Below are positions 49,581 to 58,413 of a stretch of 64,000 nt of DNA, piece by piece (the first letter of the stretch is position 1; the number at the start of each line of letters is the position of its first letter). The notes under the pieces are model-generated. The model saw only the letters and a program-made list of their open reading frames with translations. It searched no databases and was not told the DNA's origin. Where the stretch lies: contig VBAC01000001.1 of assembly GCA_005883305.1 (NCBI GenBank), positions 434,001 to 498,000 on the forward strand. Direction: 5' to 3'. The translations under genes and the position numbers were made by a program. Origin of the DNA: Alphaproteobacteria bacterium. GTDB lineage: Bacteria; Pseudomonadota; Alphaproteobacteria; Sphingomonadales; Sphingomonadaceae.

Positions 49581-50136
49581 AGAGATCGAAAGGCTGCTGG
49601 TCAGCGTCCGCGCCGATACGGCGGGGTTCGCCCGGGACGTGGCGGCGATGCGGGGCGAGCTGGACGGGCCGTTCGCGGCCGGGGCGGAGCGGGCCGGGGC
49701 GGCGCTGGAGAATGCGCTGCTTCGCGCGGTCAGGACCGGGCGGCTCGGCTTCGAGGATCTGAAGCGGGCGGCGCTCGCGGCCCTGAGCGAGATCGCCGCC
49801 GCCTCGATCCGCGGCGGGATCGGAGCGATCCTCGGCGGCGGCAAGGCGGGCGGGCTCGGCGAGACGATCGCAAGCCTGCTCGCGGCCTTCGCCGGAGCGC
49901 CGGGCAAGGCGATCGGCGGCCCGGTCTCGCCCGCGCGGCCCTATCTGGTCGGCGAGCGCGGGCCGGAGCTGTTCGTTCCGACGGCGAGCGGGCGGATCGA
50001 GGCGCTGCCCGGCGGGCGCGACATCAGGCTGAGCATCACGATCAACGCCCCCGCGGGGAGCGAGGCGCGCGCGCTGCAGGCGTCGAGCCGGCAGGTGGCG
50101 CGGGCGGTGAGGCGGGCGCTGAGCGAGGCGGGTTAG
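49573..50136 (+). CDS. GTA tape-measure protein (g11-like)
   Basis: A 187-residue short tape-measure protein, the size class of RcGTA-type agents with short tails. It has VSVRADTAGFARDVAAMRGE near the start, a Gly/Ala-rich helical middle (GGIGAILGGGKAGGLGETIA), and the C-terminal motif ARPYLVGERGPELFVPTASG found in tail tape-measure proteins. Confidence 0.9.
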   Translation: MDEEIERLLVSVRADTAGFARDVAAMRGELDGPFAAGAERAGAALENALLRAVRTGRLGFEDLKRAALAALSEIAAASIRGGIGAILGGGKAGGLGETIASLLAAFAGAPGKAIGGPVSPARPYLVGERGPELFVPTASGRIEALPGGRDIRLSITINAPAGSEARALQASSRQVARAVRRALSEAG

Positions 50137-50145
50137 GTTGCGGTT

Positions 50146-50180
50146 GAAGAAGCTGGATTCCCGCTTTCGCGGGAATGACG
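50146..50180. repeat. CCCGCTTTCGCGGGAATG half repeat, copy 3
   Basis: One arm of the CCCGCGAAAGCGGG family (AGCTGGATTCCCGCTTTCGC then GGGAATGACGG), just after the tape-measure gene. Confidence 0.7.
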
Positions 50181-50204
50181 GTGGGAATTGAATGCCGATC
50201 CAGC

Positions 50205-51200
50205 CTAATCCGGCGGCCCCCGGAAGCGCTCGCGGGGGCGCTGGGGGGCGGGGGTGGCGCCGGGGCAAATGAGGGTCAGGCGGCGCTCGGCGCGCTGGTA
50301 GCGCAGCGAGGAGCAGGCGGCGAACTGGTCGGCGCCGAGGACGAGGTTGAGGCGCGCGACCTGGGCGGCGCGGGCGGCGGTGACGACGATCTCGTCGGGA
50401 TCGGCCTCGGTCTCGGCGGGCAGAGCGAGGCCGCCGCCATAATCGCCGGTGCGGACGAGGAACAGGCCGACCCGGGCGAAGCCGAGATCGAGCGGGCGCC
50501 GGAGCTGCATCGGGCGGACCGGGCGGAGGATTCCGAAGCTGACGGCGCGGCGGCCGGGATCGCCGGCCCAGGCGCCGCCGCGCGCCTGCGCGAGCAAGGC
50601 GCCGGCGGCCGCGGTGGCGATGCTCGACGGCTTCCACAGCGAGAATTGGACCGGAAGCGCCCGGCCTTCGAGCGGATAGGGGAAATAGAGGCCGAGCCCG
50701 GTGACGAAATCGAGCGCGAGCGAGGCGGCGCTTTCGCCCGCGCGGGCCGCGCCGAGGCGGAAGGTGATGCTGTCATAGGGTAGCAAAGCGGGGCTGATCA
50801 GGCCGTCGGCGCCGTCGATAACGGCCCGATCGAACCAGATCGCCTGGATTCGCAGCGCCTGGCCGGCCAGGCGGGCGGTGACGGCGCGGGTGCGGCCGGC
50901 GAGGGCGACCGGGCCGATCCGGGCGTAGGACGGGCGGATATACTGGCCTGGGATCCCCGGGCGGCCGCGCATCATCTCGGGCGTGAGCCGCGCGCGCGCG
51001 ACCGCGTCGGGATTGAGGATGACGAGGCCGGAGGCGGCGGGATCGACGCGAAGGCGAAGCGTGGCGCCGCCAAGCTCGACAGGGATGGTGAAGCCGGATT
51101 CGGGGCCGAGCAGGAGATCGGCGGCCGATGCGGCGCCCGGCAGGAGAAGCGCCGCCAGGGCCAGGGCAAAACCGAATGTAAGCCGCGCCGCGCCCGCCAT
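50205..51200 (-). CDS. Secreted protein with retropepsin-like layout, inside the GTA cluster
   Basis: A 331-residue protein with a signal peptide (LTFGFALALAALLLPGAASA). After it, FTIPVELGGATLRLRVDPAA followed by SGLVILNPDAVARARL resembles the first lobe of retropepsin-like aspartic proteases, but the usual D-T-G reads D-P-A. A second lobe (LNLVLGADQFAACSSLRYQ, ERRLTLICP) follows the pattern of strands ending such domains. I infer an inactive or divergent aspartic protease fold. It lies antisense between g11 and g12. Confidence 0.65.
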   Translation of the reverse strand: MAGAARLTFGFALALAALLLPGAASAADLLLGPESGFTIPVELGGATLRLRVDPAASGLVILNPDAVARARLTPEMMRGRPGIPGQYIRPSYARIGPVALAGRTRAVTARLAGQALRIQAIWFDRAVIDGADGLISPALLPYDSITFRLGAARAGESAASLALDFVTGLGLYFPYPLEGRALPVQFSLWKPSSIATAAAGALLAQARGGAWAGDPGRRAVSFGILRPVRPMQLRRPLDLGFARVGLFLVRTGDYGGGLALPAETEADPDEIVVTAARAAQVARLNLVLGADQFAACSSLRYQRAERRLTLICPGATPAPQRPRERFRGPPD

Positions 51201-51287
51201 GGCGGCGATGTGTGCGACTCATGCGAGGGGCGGTCAAGTCGCCGGGGCTCAAGGACAAAACGATGATTTATGCGGGTGACGGATCGA

Positions 51288-51584
51288 TCACATGCCCCAG
51301 CCGAAGAGCCAGGCGTTTGCCATCACGGCCGCGGCGGAAACCCCGACGAGCGCAACGCCCATGGCAAGGCGCGCAAAGCCTTTGTTGGCAACAAGGCCAA
51401 TCAAGAGCGGCACACCAATGAAAAGCACGGGGTTAAGCGGGGTGTGGCCTCGCTCGAGGTGAGCCCACGCGCTCGACAGAGCGAATACGGCGAGAAACTG
51501 GACCAGCGGGCGCCGCGCCGATCCGCGCAGCCGCAGAGACGGAGCCGGGGGGGTCGGCAGCGATGTCGATGGCGGGAACAGCAT
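51288..51584 (-). CDS. Small membrane protein inside the GTA cluster
   Basis: A 98-residue protein with three hydrophobic segments (PLVQFLAVFALSSAWAHLE, NPVLFIGVPLLIGLVANKG, LAMGVALVGVSAAAVMANAW). It is antisense to the GTA genes. No family is recognised. Confidence 0.6.
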   Translation of the reverse strand: MLFPPSTSLPTPPAPSLRLRGSARRPLVQFLAVFALSSAWAHLERGHTPLNPVLFIGVPLLIGLVANKGFARLAMGVALVGVSAAAVMANAWLFGWGM

Positions 51585-51611
51585 TCGAGCGTCCTACGCC
51601 TTCGCTCCGAC

Positions 51612-51650
51612 AAGTTGAAGAAGCTGGATTCCCGCGTTCGCGGGAATGAC
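51612..51650. repeat. CCCGCGTTCGCGGGAATG half repeat, copy 4
   Basis: A single-arm copy (AAGCTGGATTCCCGCGTTCG then CGGGAATGACGA) 18 bp before the g12-like gene's start. Confidence 0.7.
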
Positions 51651-51667
51651 GATCTTAGGAAGTTTCG

Positions 51668-53950
51668 ATGGGACATTGGCTCACCAGGCACGATGCGGCG
51701 GCGCGGCTGGGATTCGTCAAGCGCTTCGATCCGCTGTTCTGGACGGTGAACTTCCCGCGGCCGATGATGGCCGCGGCAACCACAATCGCGCCGGACGCGC
51801 TTCGGGTCGACGCGGTGTTCTACCGCAGGAGCGACCTCGCCGGGCTGATCTGGGAGGCCGAGGACCGGCACGACCACCCTTTGCTCGCCTATGAGACGGC
51901 GCGCGATTTCCGCCGCTGCCGGCTGAGCTTTCGCTGGCGTTCGGAAGGGCTGATGCCGCTCGATGCCGCCAACGGGCCGACCCTGACGATCGAAGGCCGC
52001 GACGAGGCGGGGGCGGCGCGCGCCTGGTACGTCCGGCTGTGGAATAATGCGGTCGGATCGGGCGAGGACGCGGTGGTGACTCTCGACTTCGCCGCGCTGG
52101 CGGGAGGCTGGGAGGGCGACGATCCGGTCTGGGCGGGCGACGTCGACAGGATATTCGTTTCGCTGGCCGCGCCCGGCTATGACGGGACGGACTCGCCGCT
52201 CGACGCTCCGGCGGAGGGCTGGGCCGAGCTCAGCGGCATGAGCTGCGATGGATCCGGGTCGGTGCTGGGACAAGGCGACGTGCTCGTGCCCGAGCACGCC
52301 TTGCGCATCGCGACCGGCTATGATGATCTCTACCACCTGACGCCGGCGCGCGTGCTTCGGATGGCGCTTGGCCTAGGCTATCGCGGTGCGCTCAGCCATT
52401 ATGTCGGGATGAGCCATTATTTCCGGCTCGAGGCGGTGGGCGGCGCCTTTTACGTCAGCCTCGCGGGCGGAGTGCTCAACGGCCCCTGCGCCGCCTGGCA
52501 CCGCGACTTCGCGGCGCGGGCCGCGGCGCTCGGGTTTAGCCCGATCTTCTCGCTCTCCTACGAGCTGCTCGACCAGCATTGCTGGAACGACTGGAAGCAG
52601 CGCGACCTGGAGGGCGCGCCGGCGCTCACGGCATGGGAGCCGCCGTCGGCTTTGCTGTCGCCGGCGAACGCCGGGGCGATGGGCTATTTGCGGCTCGTCG
52701 CTCGGGCCTTCGCGGGCATCCTGCGCGACGCGGGACTGCCGGTGCGCTTCCAGGTCGGCGAGCCCTGGTGGTGGGTGACGGCGGACGGCGGCATCTGCCT
52801 CTACGACGCGGCGGCCGTGGCGGCCTTCGCGCCGGTGGCGATCGCGGTCGTCAACGGGCCGCTGAATGAAGCGCAGGAGGCGACGCTCGACGCCGCGGGC
52901 GCGTGCCTCGCGGCCTCGACCGCCGCCTTGTGCGCGGCGGTGCGCGAGGAGGCGGCGGGGGCCGAGTGCCTGCTGCTCGTCTACCTGCCGGGCGTGCTGG
53001 CGTCGCCGGACATCGCCCGGGCCAATGTGCCGACCGGCTGGGCCGCGCCGCTTTTCGACGTGCTCCAGCTTGAGGACTACGATTGGGTGGTTGAGGGGCG
53101 CGGGAGGAGCGGGGCGGCGGCGACGGCGATGGCCGAGCGGCTCGGCTATCCGGTTTCGGAGCAGCATTATTTCGCCGGCTTCGTGCTCGACGGCGCCGAT
53201 ACGCATCTGTGGCCGCGGATCGAGGCGGCGGCCGAGGCGGCGTTCGAGCGCGGAACGGCCGAGGTGTTCGCCTGGGCGCTGCCGCAGGTGGCCCGCGACG
53301 GCTTCGTCCATTTCGATTTGGGAGAGACTGACATGGATGCCTTCGCGGACGTCCGCTTTCCGATCGCGCTCGGGCGCGAGGCGAGCGTGGCGCCGGCCTT
53401 TTCGACGGCGGTGGTGACGACCGCCGGCGGGGCCGAGCAGCGCAATTCGGAGTGGGCCGACGCCCGGCTCTCCTTCGACGCCGGGCCGGGATTGCGCAGC
53501 GAGGAGGATTTGCAGGCGCTGCTCGCCTTCTTCCGCGCGCGGCGCGGGGCGGCGCAGGGATTCCGGATCGAGGACCCGTTCGACAACAGCTCGAACGGGA
53601 TGAGCCTCGAGCCCGGGGCGGCGGACCAGCTGCTTGGCATGGGCGACGGCGTGAGGACGGAGTTCCCGCTGATCAAGGCCTATGGGCAGCAGGTCCGCCG
53701 CATCACCCGCCCGGTGGCGGCGAGCGTTCGGGTGTCGGTGACTGGCGTGGAGATGGCCGGCGGCTGGGCGCTGGGCGGGAAGGGCGTCGTCGCCTTCGAC
53801 GATCCGCCGCCCGAGGGTGCGGAGGTGAAGGCGGGCTTCCGCTTCGACGTGCCGGTTCGCTTCGCCGAGGACCGGCTGGAGCTGAGCCGGGCCACGTTTC
53901 TCGCGGGGGAGGTGCCGAGCGTGCCGATGATCGAGGTGCGGGAATTGTAG
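51668..53950 (+). CDS. GTA distal-tail protein (DUF2460/TIGR02217) fused to a large N-terminal domain
   Basis: A 760-residue protein. The C-terminal 210 residues are the GTA distal-tail (Dit, g12) domain: FADVRFPIALGREASVAPAF, GPGLRSEEDLQALLAFFRAR, GFRIEDPFDNSSNGMSL and the terminal EVPSVPMIEVREL. RcGTA g12 is only about 210 residues, so about 550 residues are added at the front. These include a beta-rich domain (1-200) and a segment that looks like a TIM barrel or glycosidase-type fold (230-540, with YRGALSHYVGMSHYF, FSPIFSLSYELLDQHCW, DVLQLEDYDWVVEG). Such non-contractile tail sheath-like fusions are known in sphingomonads; catalysis is not shown. Confidence 0.85.
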   Translation: MGHWLTRHDAAARLGFVKRFDPLFWTVNFPRPMMAAATTIAPDALRVDAVFYRRSDLAGLIWEAEDRHDHPLLAYETARDFRRCRLSFRWRSEGLMPLDAANGPTLTIEGRDEAGAARAWYVRLWNNAVGSGEDAVVTLDFAALAGGWEGDDPVWAGDVDRIFVSLAAPGYDGTDSPLDAPAEGWAELSGMSCDGSGSVLGQGDVLVPEHALRIATGYDDLYHLTPARVLRMALGLGYRGALSHYVGMSHYFRLEAVGGAFYVSLAGGVLNGPCAAWHRDFAARAAALGFSPIFSLSYELLDQHCWNDWKQRDLEGAPALTAWEPPSALLSPANAGAMGYLRLVARAFAGILRDAGLPVRFQVGEPWWWVTADGGICLYDAAAVAAFAPVAIAVVNGPLNEAQEATLDAAGACLAASTAALCAAVREEAAGAECLLLVYLPGVLASPDIARANVPTGWAAPLFDVLQLEDYDWVVEGRGRSGAAATAMAERLGYPVSEQHYFAGFVLDGADTHLWPRIEAAAEAAFERGTAEVFAWALPQVARDGFVHFDLGETDMDAFADVRFPIALGREASVAPAFSTAVVTTAGGAEQRNSEWADARLSFDAGPGLRSEEDLQALLAFFRARRGAAQGFRIEDPFDNSSNGMSLEPGAADQLLGMGDGVRTEFPLIKAYGQQVRRITRPVAASVRVSVTGVEMAGGWALGGKGVVAFDDPPPEGAEVKAGFRFDVPVRFAEDRLELSRATFLAGEVPSVPMIEVREL

Positions 53951-54102
53951 CCCCTCTCCCCTTGTGGGAGAGGGGTTGGGGTGAGGGGTGCGCTCGCCTT
54001 GCGAGCGCGCGACGCTCCGCGTCGCTACCCCTCATCCAACTCCGCCTAAGCTCACTTCGTTCGCCAAGGCTACGTATCCTTCTCCCACAAGGGGAGAAGG
54101 GG
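53943..54102. repeat. CTCTCCC/GAGAGGG inverted repeat, copy 5 (long variant)
   Basis: CCCCTCTCCCCTTGTGGGAG at the left and CTTCTCCCACAAGGGGAGAA at the right, with CTACCCCTCATCCAACTCCG and GCTACGTATCC inside. It sits right after g12 and ends 12 bp before g13. Confidence 0.8.
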
Positions 54103-54113
54103 AGAGGTTCGTG

Positions 54114-54929
54114 ATGACCGACTTCCTTCAACCCGACCTCACCACCGTCGCCCTGTGCTGGCGGCTGGAGCGCCACGACGGCGTGGCGCTGGGGTTCACC
54201 GGGCACGACCGCGACCTGGCGATCGGCGGCCTCACCTACCGCGCGGCGCCGGGGATGCTGCCGTCGGCGATCGGCCTGTCGGACGGGTTCGATCCCGCGA
54301 GCCTGGACATCAAGGGCGCGCTGACCAGCGATGCGATCCGGGCCGAGGATTTGCGCGCCGGGCGCTGGGACGGGGCGGCGCTGAGCCTGTTCATGACCGA
54401 CTGGGAGGCGCCGGGGGCGGAGGTGTTGCCGATCGCTCGCGGCGTGCTGGGCGAGGTTTCGCTGCGCGGCGACGCGTTCGAGGCGGAGCTGCTGGGGCCG
54501 GCGGCCATGCTGGAGGGCCCGGCCGTCGAGCAGACCTCGCCCGAATGCCGCGCCGAGCTCGGCGACAAGAGGTGCCGGGTCGACATGGCCGGGCGCAGGC
54601 GGATCACCCGGATCGCATCGGTCGAAGGCGAGAATGAAGTGACGGTCGCGGACGCGCCCGCCGGCGACGCGCTCGGCTACGGCCGGCTGCGCTGGATCGG
54701 CGGGGCCAATAGCGGAACCGAGAGCGCGATCCTTCGCGCCGAGGGCGCGGCGCTCGTGCTTCGCGAGCCGCCGGCCGTCGCGCCCGCGATCGGCGACCTC
54801 ATCGAAGTCAGCGAGGGCTGCGACAAGAGCCTGGCCACCTGCGCCGGCCGCTTCGCCAACGCCCTCAACTTTCGCGGCGAGCCGCATTTGCCGGGGACCG
54901 ACCTGCTGACTCGCTACCCCGGCGCCTAG
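54114..54929 (+). CDS. GTA hub protein, DUF2163 family (g13-like)
   Basis: A 271-residue protein with the DUF2163 layout: WRLERHDGVALGFTGHDRDL near residue 18, FDPASLDIKGALTSDAIRAE near residue 64, and the C-terminal phage BR0599-like part (ECRAELGDKRCRVDM, EGCDKSLATCAGRFANALNF). In RcGTA crystal and EM work this protein is part of the tail-tip hub and holds an iron-sulfur or metal site; the four Cys here fit that. The start is taken as the ATG at 54114. Confidence 0.9.
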   Translation: MTDFLQPDLTTVALCWRLERHDGVALGFTGHDRDLAIGGLTYRAAPGMLPSAIGLSDGFDPASLDIKGALTSDAIRAEDLRAGRWDGAALSLFMTDWEAPGAEVLPIARGVLGEVSLRGDAFEAELLGPAAMLEGPAVEQTSPECRAELGDKRCRVDMAGRRRITRIASVEGENEVTVADAPAGDALGYGRLRWIGGANSGTESAILRAEGAALVLREPPAVAPAIGDLIEVSEGCDKSLATCAGRFANALNFRGEPHLPGTDLLTRYPGA

Positions 54930-54973
54930 GGTTCGTACGGACCCTTGTTCCAACCACAAGAAGGAGAAAGACG

Positions 54974-55165
54974 ATGCAGCTTCGTGCCTGCCTGGGATTG
55001 CTTTTGCTCGCGCCCGGCGCCTGCGCCTCGATCCCCAAGGGGATCCACATCGTGGTCGACGGGAGCACGCTCGACTTCAAGAAGGCGGAGGAGCCGGCGC
55101 CGCCGCCTCCCGAGCCGACGCCCGCGCCTTCGGGACCGGTCCCCGCCGATGACCCGGAGCGCTGA
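54974..55165 (+). CDS. Small lipoprotein inside the GTA cluster
   Basis: A 63-residue protein with a signal sequence and probable lipobox (LLLLAPGAC near residue 17) and a proline-rich tail (PAPPPPEPTPAPSGPVPAD). AAGGAGAAAG lies upstream. Its last 17 bp overlap the start of the peptidase gene. This small gene is not part of the usual GTA cluster. Confidence 0.6.
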   Translation: MQLRACLGLLLLAPGACASIPKGIHIVVDGSTLDFKKAEEPAPPPPEPTPAPSGPVPADDPER

Positions 55166-55544
55166 GGCGATCGTCGCGGCCGGGCGCGCCCTGATCGGCG
55201 CGCCCTTCCGGCCGCAGGGCCGCTCGGCCGAGACCGGGCTCGATTGCCTCGGCCTCGTCGCCGCGGCGGCAGGGGCCGACCTCGCGAAAACGAGGCGGGA
55301 CTATCGCCTTCGCGACTTCGAGCCGGAGGCGATCGGGCAAGCGCTCGAGACGCTGGGTTTCCGGCGCGCCGAGGGCCCGGCGCGGCCCGGCGACATCCTG
55401 ATCCTCGCGCCCGCGCCGGGCCGGCTTCACGCGGCGATCGTCACCCCCGGCGGCCATCTTCACGCCGATGCCGGCCTTCGCCGGGTCGTCGAGGCGCCGG
55501 GTGCGCCGCCCTGGCCGGTGCTCTCGGCCTGGCGCCTTTCCTGA
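55149..55544 (+). CDS. GTA cell-wall peptidase, NlpC/P60 family (g14-like)
   Basis: A 131-residue NlpC/P60 peptidase. The catalytic Cys is in SAETGLDCLGLVAAAAG near residue 33 and the His in RLHAAIVTPGGHLHAD near residue 96. In GTA particles it helps to cut peptidoglycan during DNA entry. Thirteen bases separate it from g15. Confidence 0.9.
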   Translation: MTRSAEAIVAAGRALIGAPFRPQGRSAETGLDCLGLVAAAAGADLAKTRRDYRLRDFEPEAIGQALETLGFRRAEGPARPGDILILAPAPGRLHAAIVTPGGHLHADAGLRRVVEAPGAPPWPVLSAWRLS

Positions 55545-55557
55545 ACGGAGAAGAAAG

Positions 55558-57708
55558 ATGGCCACTCTTGTTTTGACCGCCGTCGGCACTGCGATCGGCG
55601 GGCCGATCGGCGGCGCGATCGGATCGATCGCCGGCCAGATCCTGGACCGCGAGGTGCTGTTCGCACCGAAGCCGATCCATGGCGCGCGGCTCGGCGACCT
55701 CGCGGTGCAGATTTCTAGCTACGGTGCGGCGATCCCGAAGATATTCGGAACGATGCGGGTGGCCGGGACGGTGATCTGGTCGACCGACCTGATCGAGCGG
55801 CGCACGTCGAGCGGCGGCGGCAAGGGGCGGCCGAAGACGATCGGCTATTCCTATTCGGCGAGCTTCGCGGTCGCATTGTCGGCGCGGCCGATCCTCGGGA
55901 TCGGCCGGATCTGGGCCGACGGCAAGCTGCTTCGCGGCGCGGCCGGGGACTTCAAGAGCGCGACCGGCTTCAGGATCCATTCGGGCGGCGAGGACCAGCC
56001 GGCCGACCCGCTGATCGCGGCGGCCGAGGGGATCGCGCAGACGCCCGGTTTTCGCGGAATCGCCTATGCGCTGTTCGAGGATTTCCAGCTCGAGGATTAC
56101 GGCAACCGAATCCCCTCGCTGACCTTCGAGGTGATCGCCGATGCCGGGGCGGTTAGCGTGGGGGCGATGGCCGAGGCGCTCGGCGGCGGGATGGTCGTGG
56201 CCGGAGAAACTCCGGTCGTGGGCGGCTATGCGGTGTCGGAGGACAGCGTGCGGGGGGCGATCGCGGCGCTGGCGGAGGTGGCCCCGCTGTCGCTCGTGGA
56301 CGACGGCGAGCGGCTCACGCTGACCGCCGGCGCGGGCGAGGCGGACGCGCTCGGCGCGAGTGACGAGCAGGGCCGGCGCGAGATCGTCCGCCGCGGCGCC
56401 TCCACCCTGCCGCGCGAGGCGAGCGTCGCCTATTACGAGATCGAGCGCGACTATCAGGCGGGGCTTCAGCGGGCGACGCGGGGCGGAGCGTCGGGGCCCG
56501 CCGACCGAAGCGCGCTGCCGGCGGCGCTCGGCGCGGCGGAGGCCAAGCGGCTGGCCGAGGAGCGGCTCGCGGCGGCCTGGGCCGGACGGCTCACCGCCCG
56601 GGTCACGCGGTCGTGGCGCGCCTGCGCCCTCAGCCCCGGCGGCCATGTCCTGCTCGAGGGAGAGGCCGGGCGCTGGCGGATCGAGCGGATGTCGATCGGG
56701 CCGATGACCGTGACTCTCGATCTCGTCCGGATCGCGCCTGCGGGCTTCGGCGCTCCGCCTGCGAGCCCGGGAGTTCCGGTGCGGCAGCCGGACATGGTTC
56801 ACGGTCCGACCGTCCTCCGCCTGCTCGACCTTCCTTTGGGCGACGGCACCGCCGGCGCGCCCTTGCTCTTCGCCGCGGCGGCCGGGAGCGAGGCGGGCTG
56901 GCGGCGGGCGGCGATCGAGGCGAGCTTCGACGGCGGCGGCACCTGGCTCGCGGCCGGGAGCACGGCCGCCCCGGCGGTAATCGGCACCGTGCTCGGCGCG
57001 CTTGCACCCGCGGGCCCGGCGCTGGCCGACAGGGAATCCGCGATCGAGGTCGAGCTTCTCAACGCTTCGATGTGGCTCGAATCGCGCAGCGACGACGCCC
57101 TGGCGAACGGCGAGAATTTGGCGCTGGTGGGCGAGGAATTGATCCAGTTCGGCGCGGCTGATCCCGTCGGCACGAACCGATTTCGCCTGTCCCGCCTGTG
57201 GCGCGGCCGGCGCGGGACGGAATGGGCCGCGGCGCTCCATTCCGCCGGCGAGGGCTTCGTTCTGATCGAAGCCGAGAGCCTGGTTCCTCTGCAGGCGCCC
57301 GCCGGATCGGCCGGCGGCGAAGCGCGCCTGATCGCTTACGGCATAGGTGACCCGCCCGAAGGAGCGGCGGCCGAGCGCCCGATCGCGGGCGAAGCGATTC
57401 GTCCGCCGAGCCCGGTGCACCTCACTGCCGAGCCGCTCGACGGCGGCGTGACGCTGCGCTGGGTGAGGCGCAGCCGGCAAGGATGGGTCTGGCCCAGCGG
57501 CGGCGACACGCCGCTGGGCGAGGAGGCCGAGCGCTACCGTGTGAAGCTGGCGGGGGAGGGCTTCTCCCGAAGCGCGATCGTGACCGAGCCTTCCTTCCAT
57601 TACGGCGCCGCCGAGCGCGCGGCCGATGGAGGCGGGCCGGCGCTCGTCTCGATCGTCCAGCTCGGAACCTTCGCGGTGTCGCGCCCGGCGACGCTGCTCG
57701 TCAGCTAG
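55558..57708 (+). CDS. GTA tail-tip protein (g15/megatron-like, short form)
   Basis: A 716-residue phage tail-tip protein. The N-terminus is VGTAIGGPIGGAIGSIAGQI and LDREVLFAPKPIHGARLGDL, followed by YGAAIPKIFGTMRVAGTVIW, and the middle has TPGFRGIAYALFEDFQLEDY. The C-terminal part has NLALVGEELIQFGAADPVGT and LSRLWRGRRGTEWAAALH. RcGTA g15 is about 1300 residues and includes a TIM barrel; here I do not see one, and the length is about half. The missing barrel may correspond to the extra domain fused to g12. That is inference. Confidence 0.88.
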   Translation: MATLVLTAVGTAIGGPIGGAIGSIAGQILDREVLFAPKPIHGARLGDLAVQISSYGAAIPKIFGTMRVAGTVIWSTDLIERRTSSGGGKGRPKTIGYSYSASFAVALSARPILGIGRIWADGKLLRGAAGDFKSATGFRIHSGGEDQPADPLIAAAEGIAQTPGFRGIAYALFEDFQLEDYGNRIPSLTFEVIADAGAVSVGAMAEALGGGMVVAGETPVVGGYAVSEDSVRGAIAALAEVAPLSLVDDGERLTLTAGAGEADALGASDEQGRREIVRRGASTLPREASVAYYEIERDYQAGLQRATRGGASGPADRSALPAALGAAEAKRLAEERLAAAWAGRLTARVTRSWRACALSPGGHVLLEGEAGRWRIERMSIGPMTVTLDLVRIAPAGFGAPPASPGVPVRQPDMVHGPTVLRLLDLPLGDGTAGAPLLFAAAAGSEAGWRRAAIEASFDGGGTWLAAGSTAAPAVIGTVLGALAPAGPALADRESAIEVELLNASMWLESRSDDALANGENLALVGEELIQFGAADPVGTNRFRLSRLWRGRRGTEWAAALHSAGEGFVLIEAESLVPLQAPAGSAGGEARLIAYGIGDPPEGAAAERPIAGEAIRPPSPVHLTAEPLDGGVTLRWVRRSRQGWVWPSGGDTPLGEEAERYRVKLAGEGFSRSAIVTEPSFHYGAAERAADGGGPALVSIVQLGTFAVSRPATLLVS

Positions 57709-57720
57709 AGGAGATCCGTC

Positions 57721-58221
57721 ATGCCGGAATCGAGCCCCCGCTTCGCCCTTCCGTTCATCCTTCCGGGGCAGGCCCAGAAGGAGATGTTCCACAACGAGGC
57801 GCTGGCGAGGATCGACGCCGCGCTCCAGGCGGCGGTCGAGGAGGGGCCGCGGACCGATCCGCCGGACGCCCCCGAGCCGGGGCAGTGCTGGATCGCAGCC
57901 GCCGGAGCGACCGGCGCCTGGGCCGGCGAGGACGGCGCATTGGCCTGCCGCACGGACGGCGGCTGGCGGTTCGTGGCGCCGGTTCCCGGGATGCTGGTCT
58001 GGAACAAGGCGGCAGGGTTGTGGATCCACTGGGACGGAACGGGGTGGAGCGACGGACGCCTGCCCGCCGCGGCGCTTTTCGTCGGCGGCCAGCAAGTCGT
58101 CGGGCCGCGCCTCGAAACGATCGCAAGTCCTTCTGGCGGAACGACAATCGACGCGAAAGCACGGCTTGCGCTCGACGCCGTCATTGCGACATTAAAGTCA
58201 CACGGCCTGATCGAATCATGA
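57721..58221 (+). CDS. DUF2793 protein at the end of the GTA cluster
   Basis: A 166-residue protein with the DUF2793 pattern: SPRFALPFILPGQAQKEMFH, NEALARIDAALQAAVEEG and CWIAAAGATGAWAGEDGALA. It follows g15 by 12 bp with GAGGAGATC upstream. In sphingomonad and rhodobacter GTA clusters this protein is a tail-fibre-type or head-spike-like component. The C-terminus forms a short helix (ARLALDAVIATLKSHGL), perhaps for trimer formation. Confidence 0.88.
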   Translation: MPESSPRFALPFILPGQAQKEMFHNEALARIDAALQAAVEEGPRTDPPDAPEPGQCWIAAAGATGAWAGEDGALACRTDGGWRFVAPVPGMLVWNKAAGLWIHWDGTGWSDGRLPAAALFVGGQQVVGPRLETIASPSGGTTIDAKARLALDAVIATLKSHGLIES

Positions 58222-58413
58222 TGTCCTCATTTCGTCTGCAACCCAAGCGGGGGCGGGTCGTTTCTGAGCCGCCGATCAACTGCCGTTCATCTTCTGGGTG
58301 GGCTGCGGCTTTTCAGCAACAGGTGTGGGGCTATGCGTGCTTGCGCGGAAACTCCGCTTACCGTAAGGAGTTCACGTCGTTCCCGATTGGGACGCAGAAG
58401 AAAGGGGAAGATT

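Noticed and set aside
55441-58095. An 884-codon open frame on the minus strand opposite g14-g15
   Set aside because: Shadow of the tail-tip and peptidase genes; low-complexity Arg/Gly-rich translation with no ribosome site.
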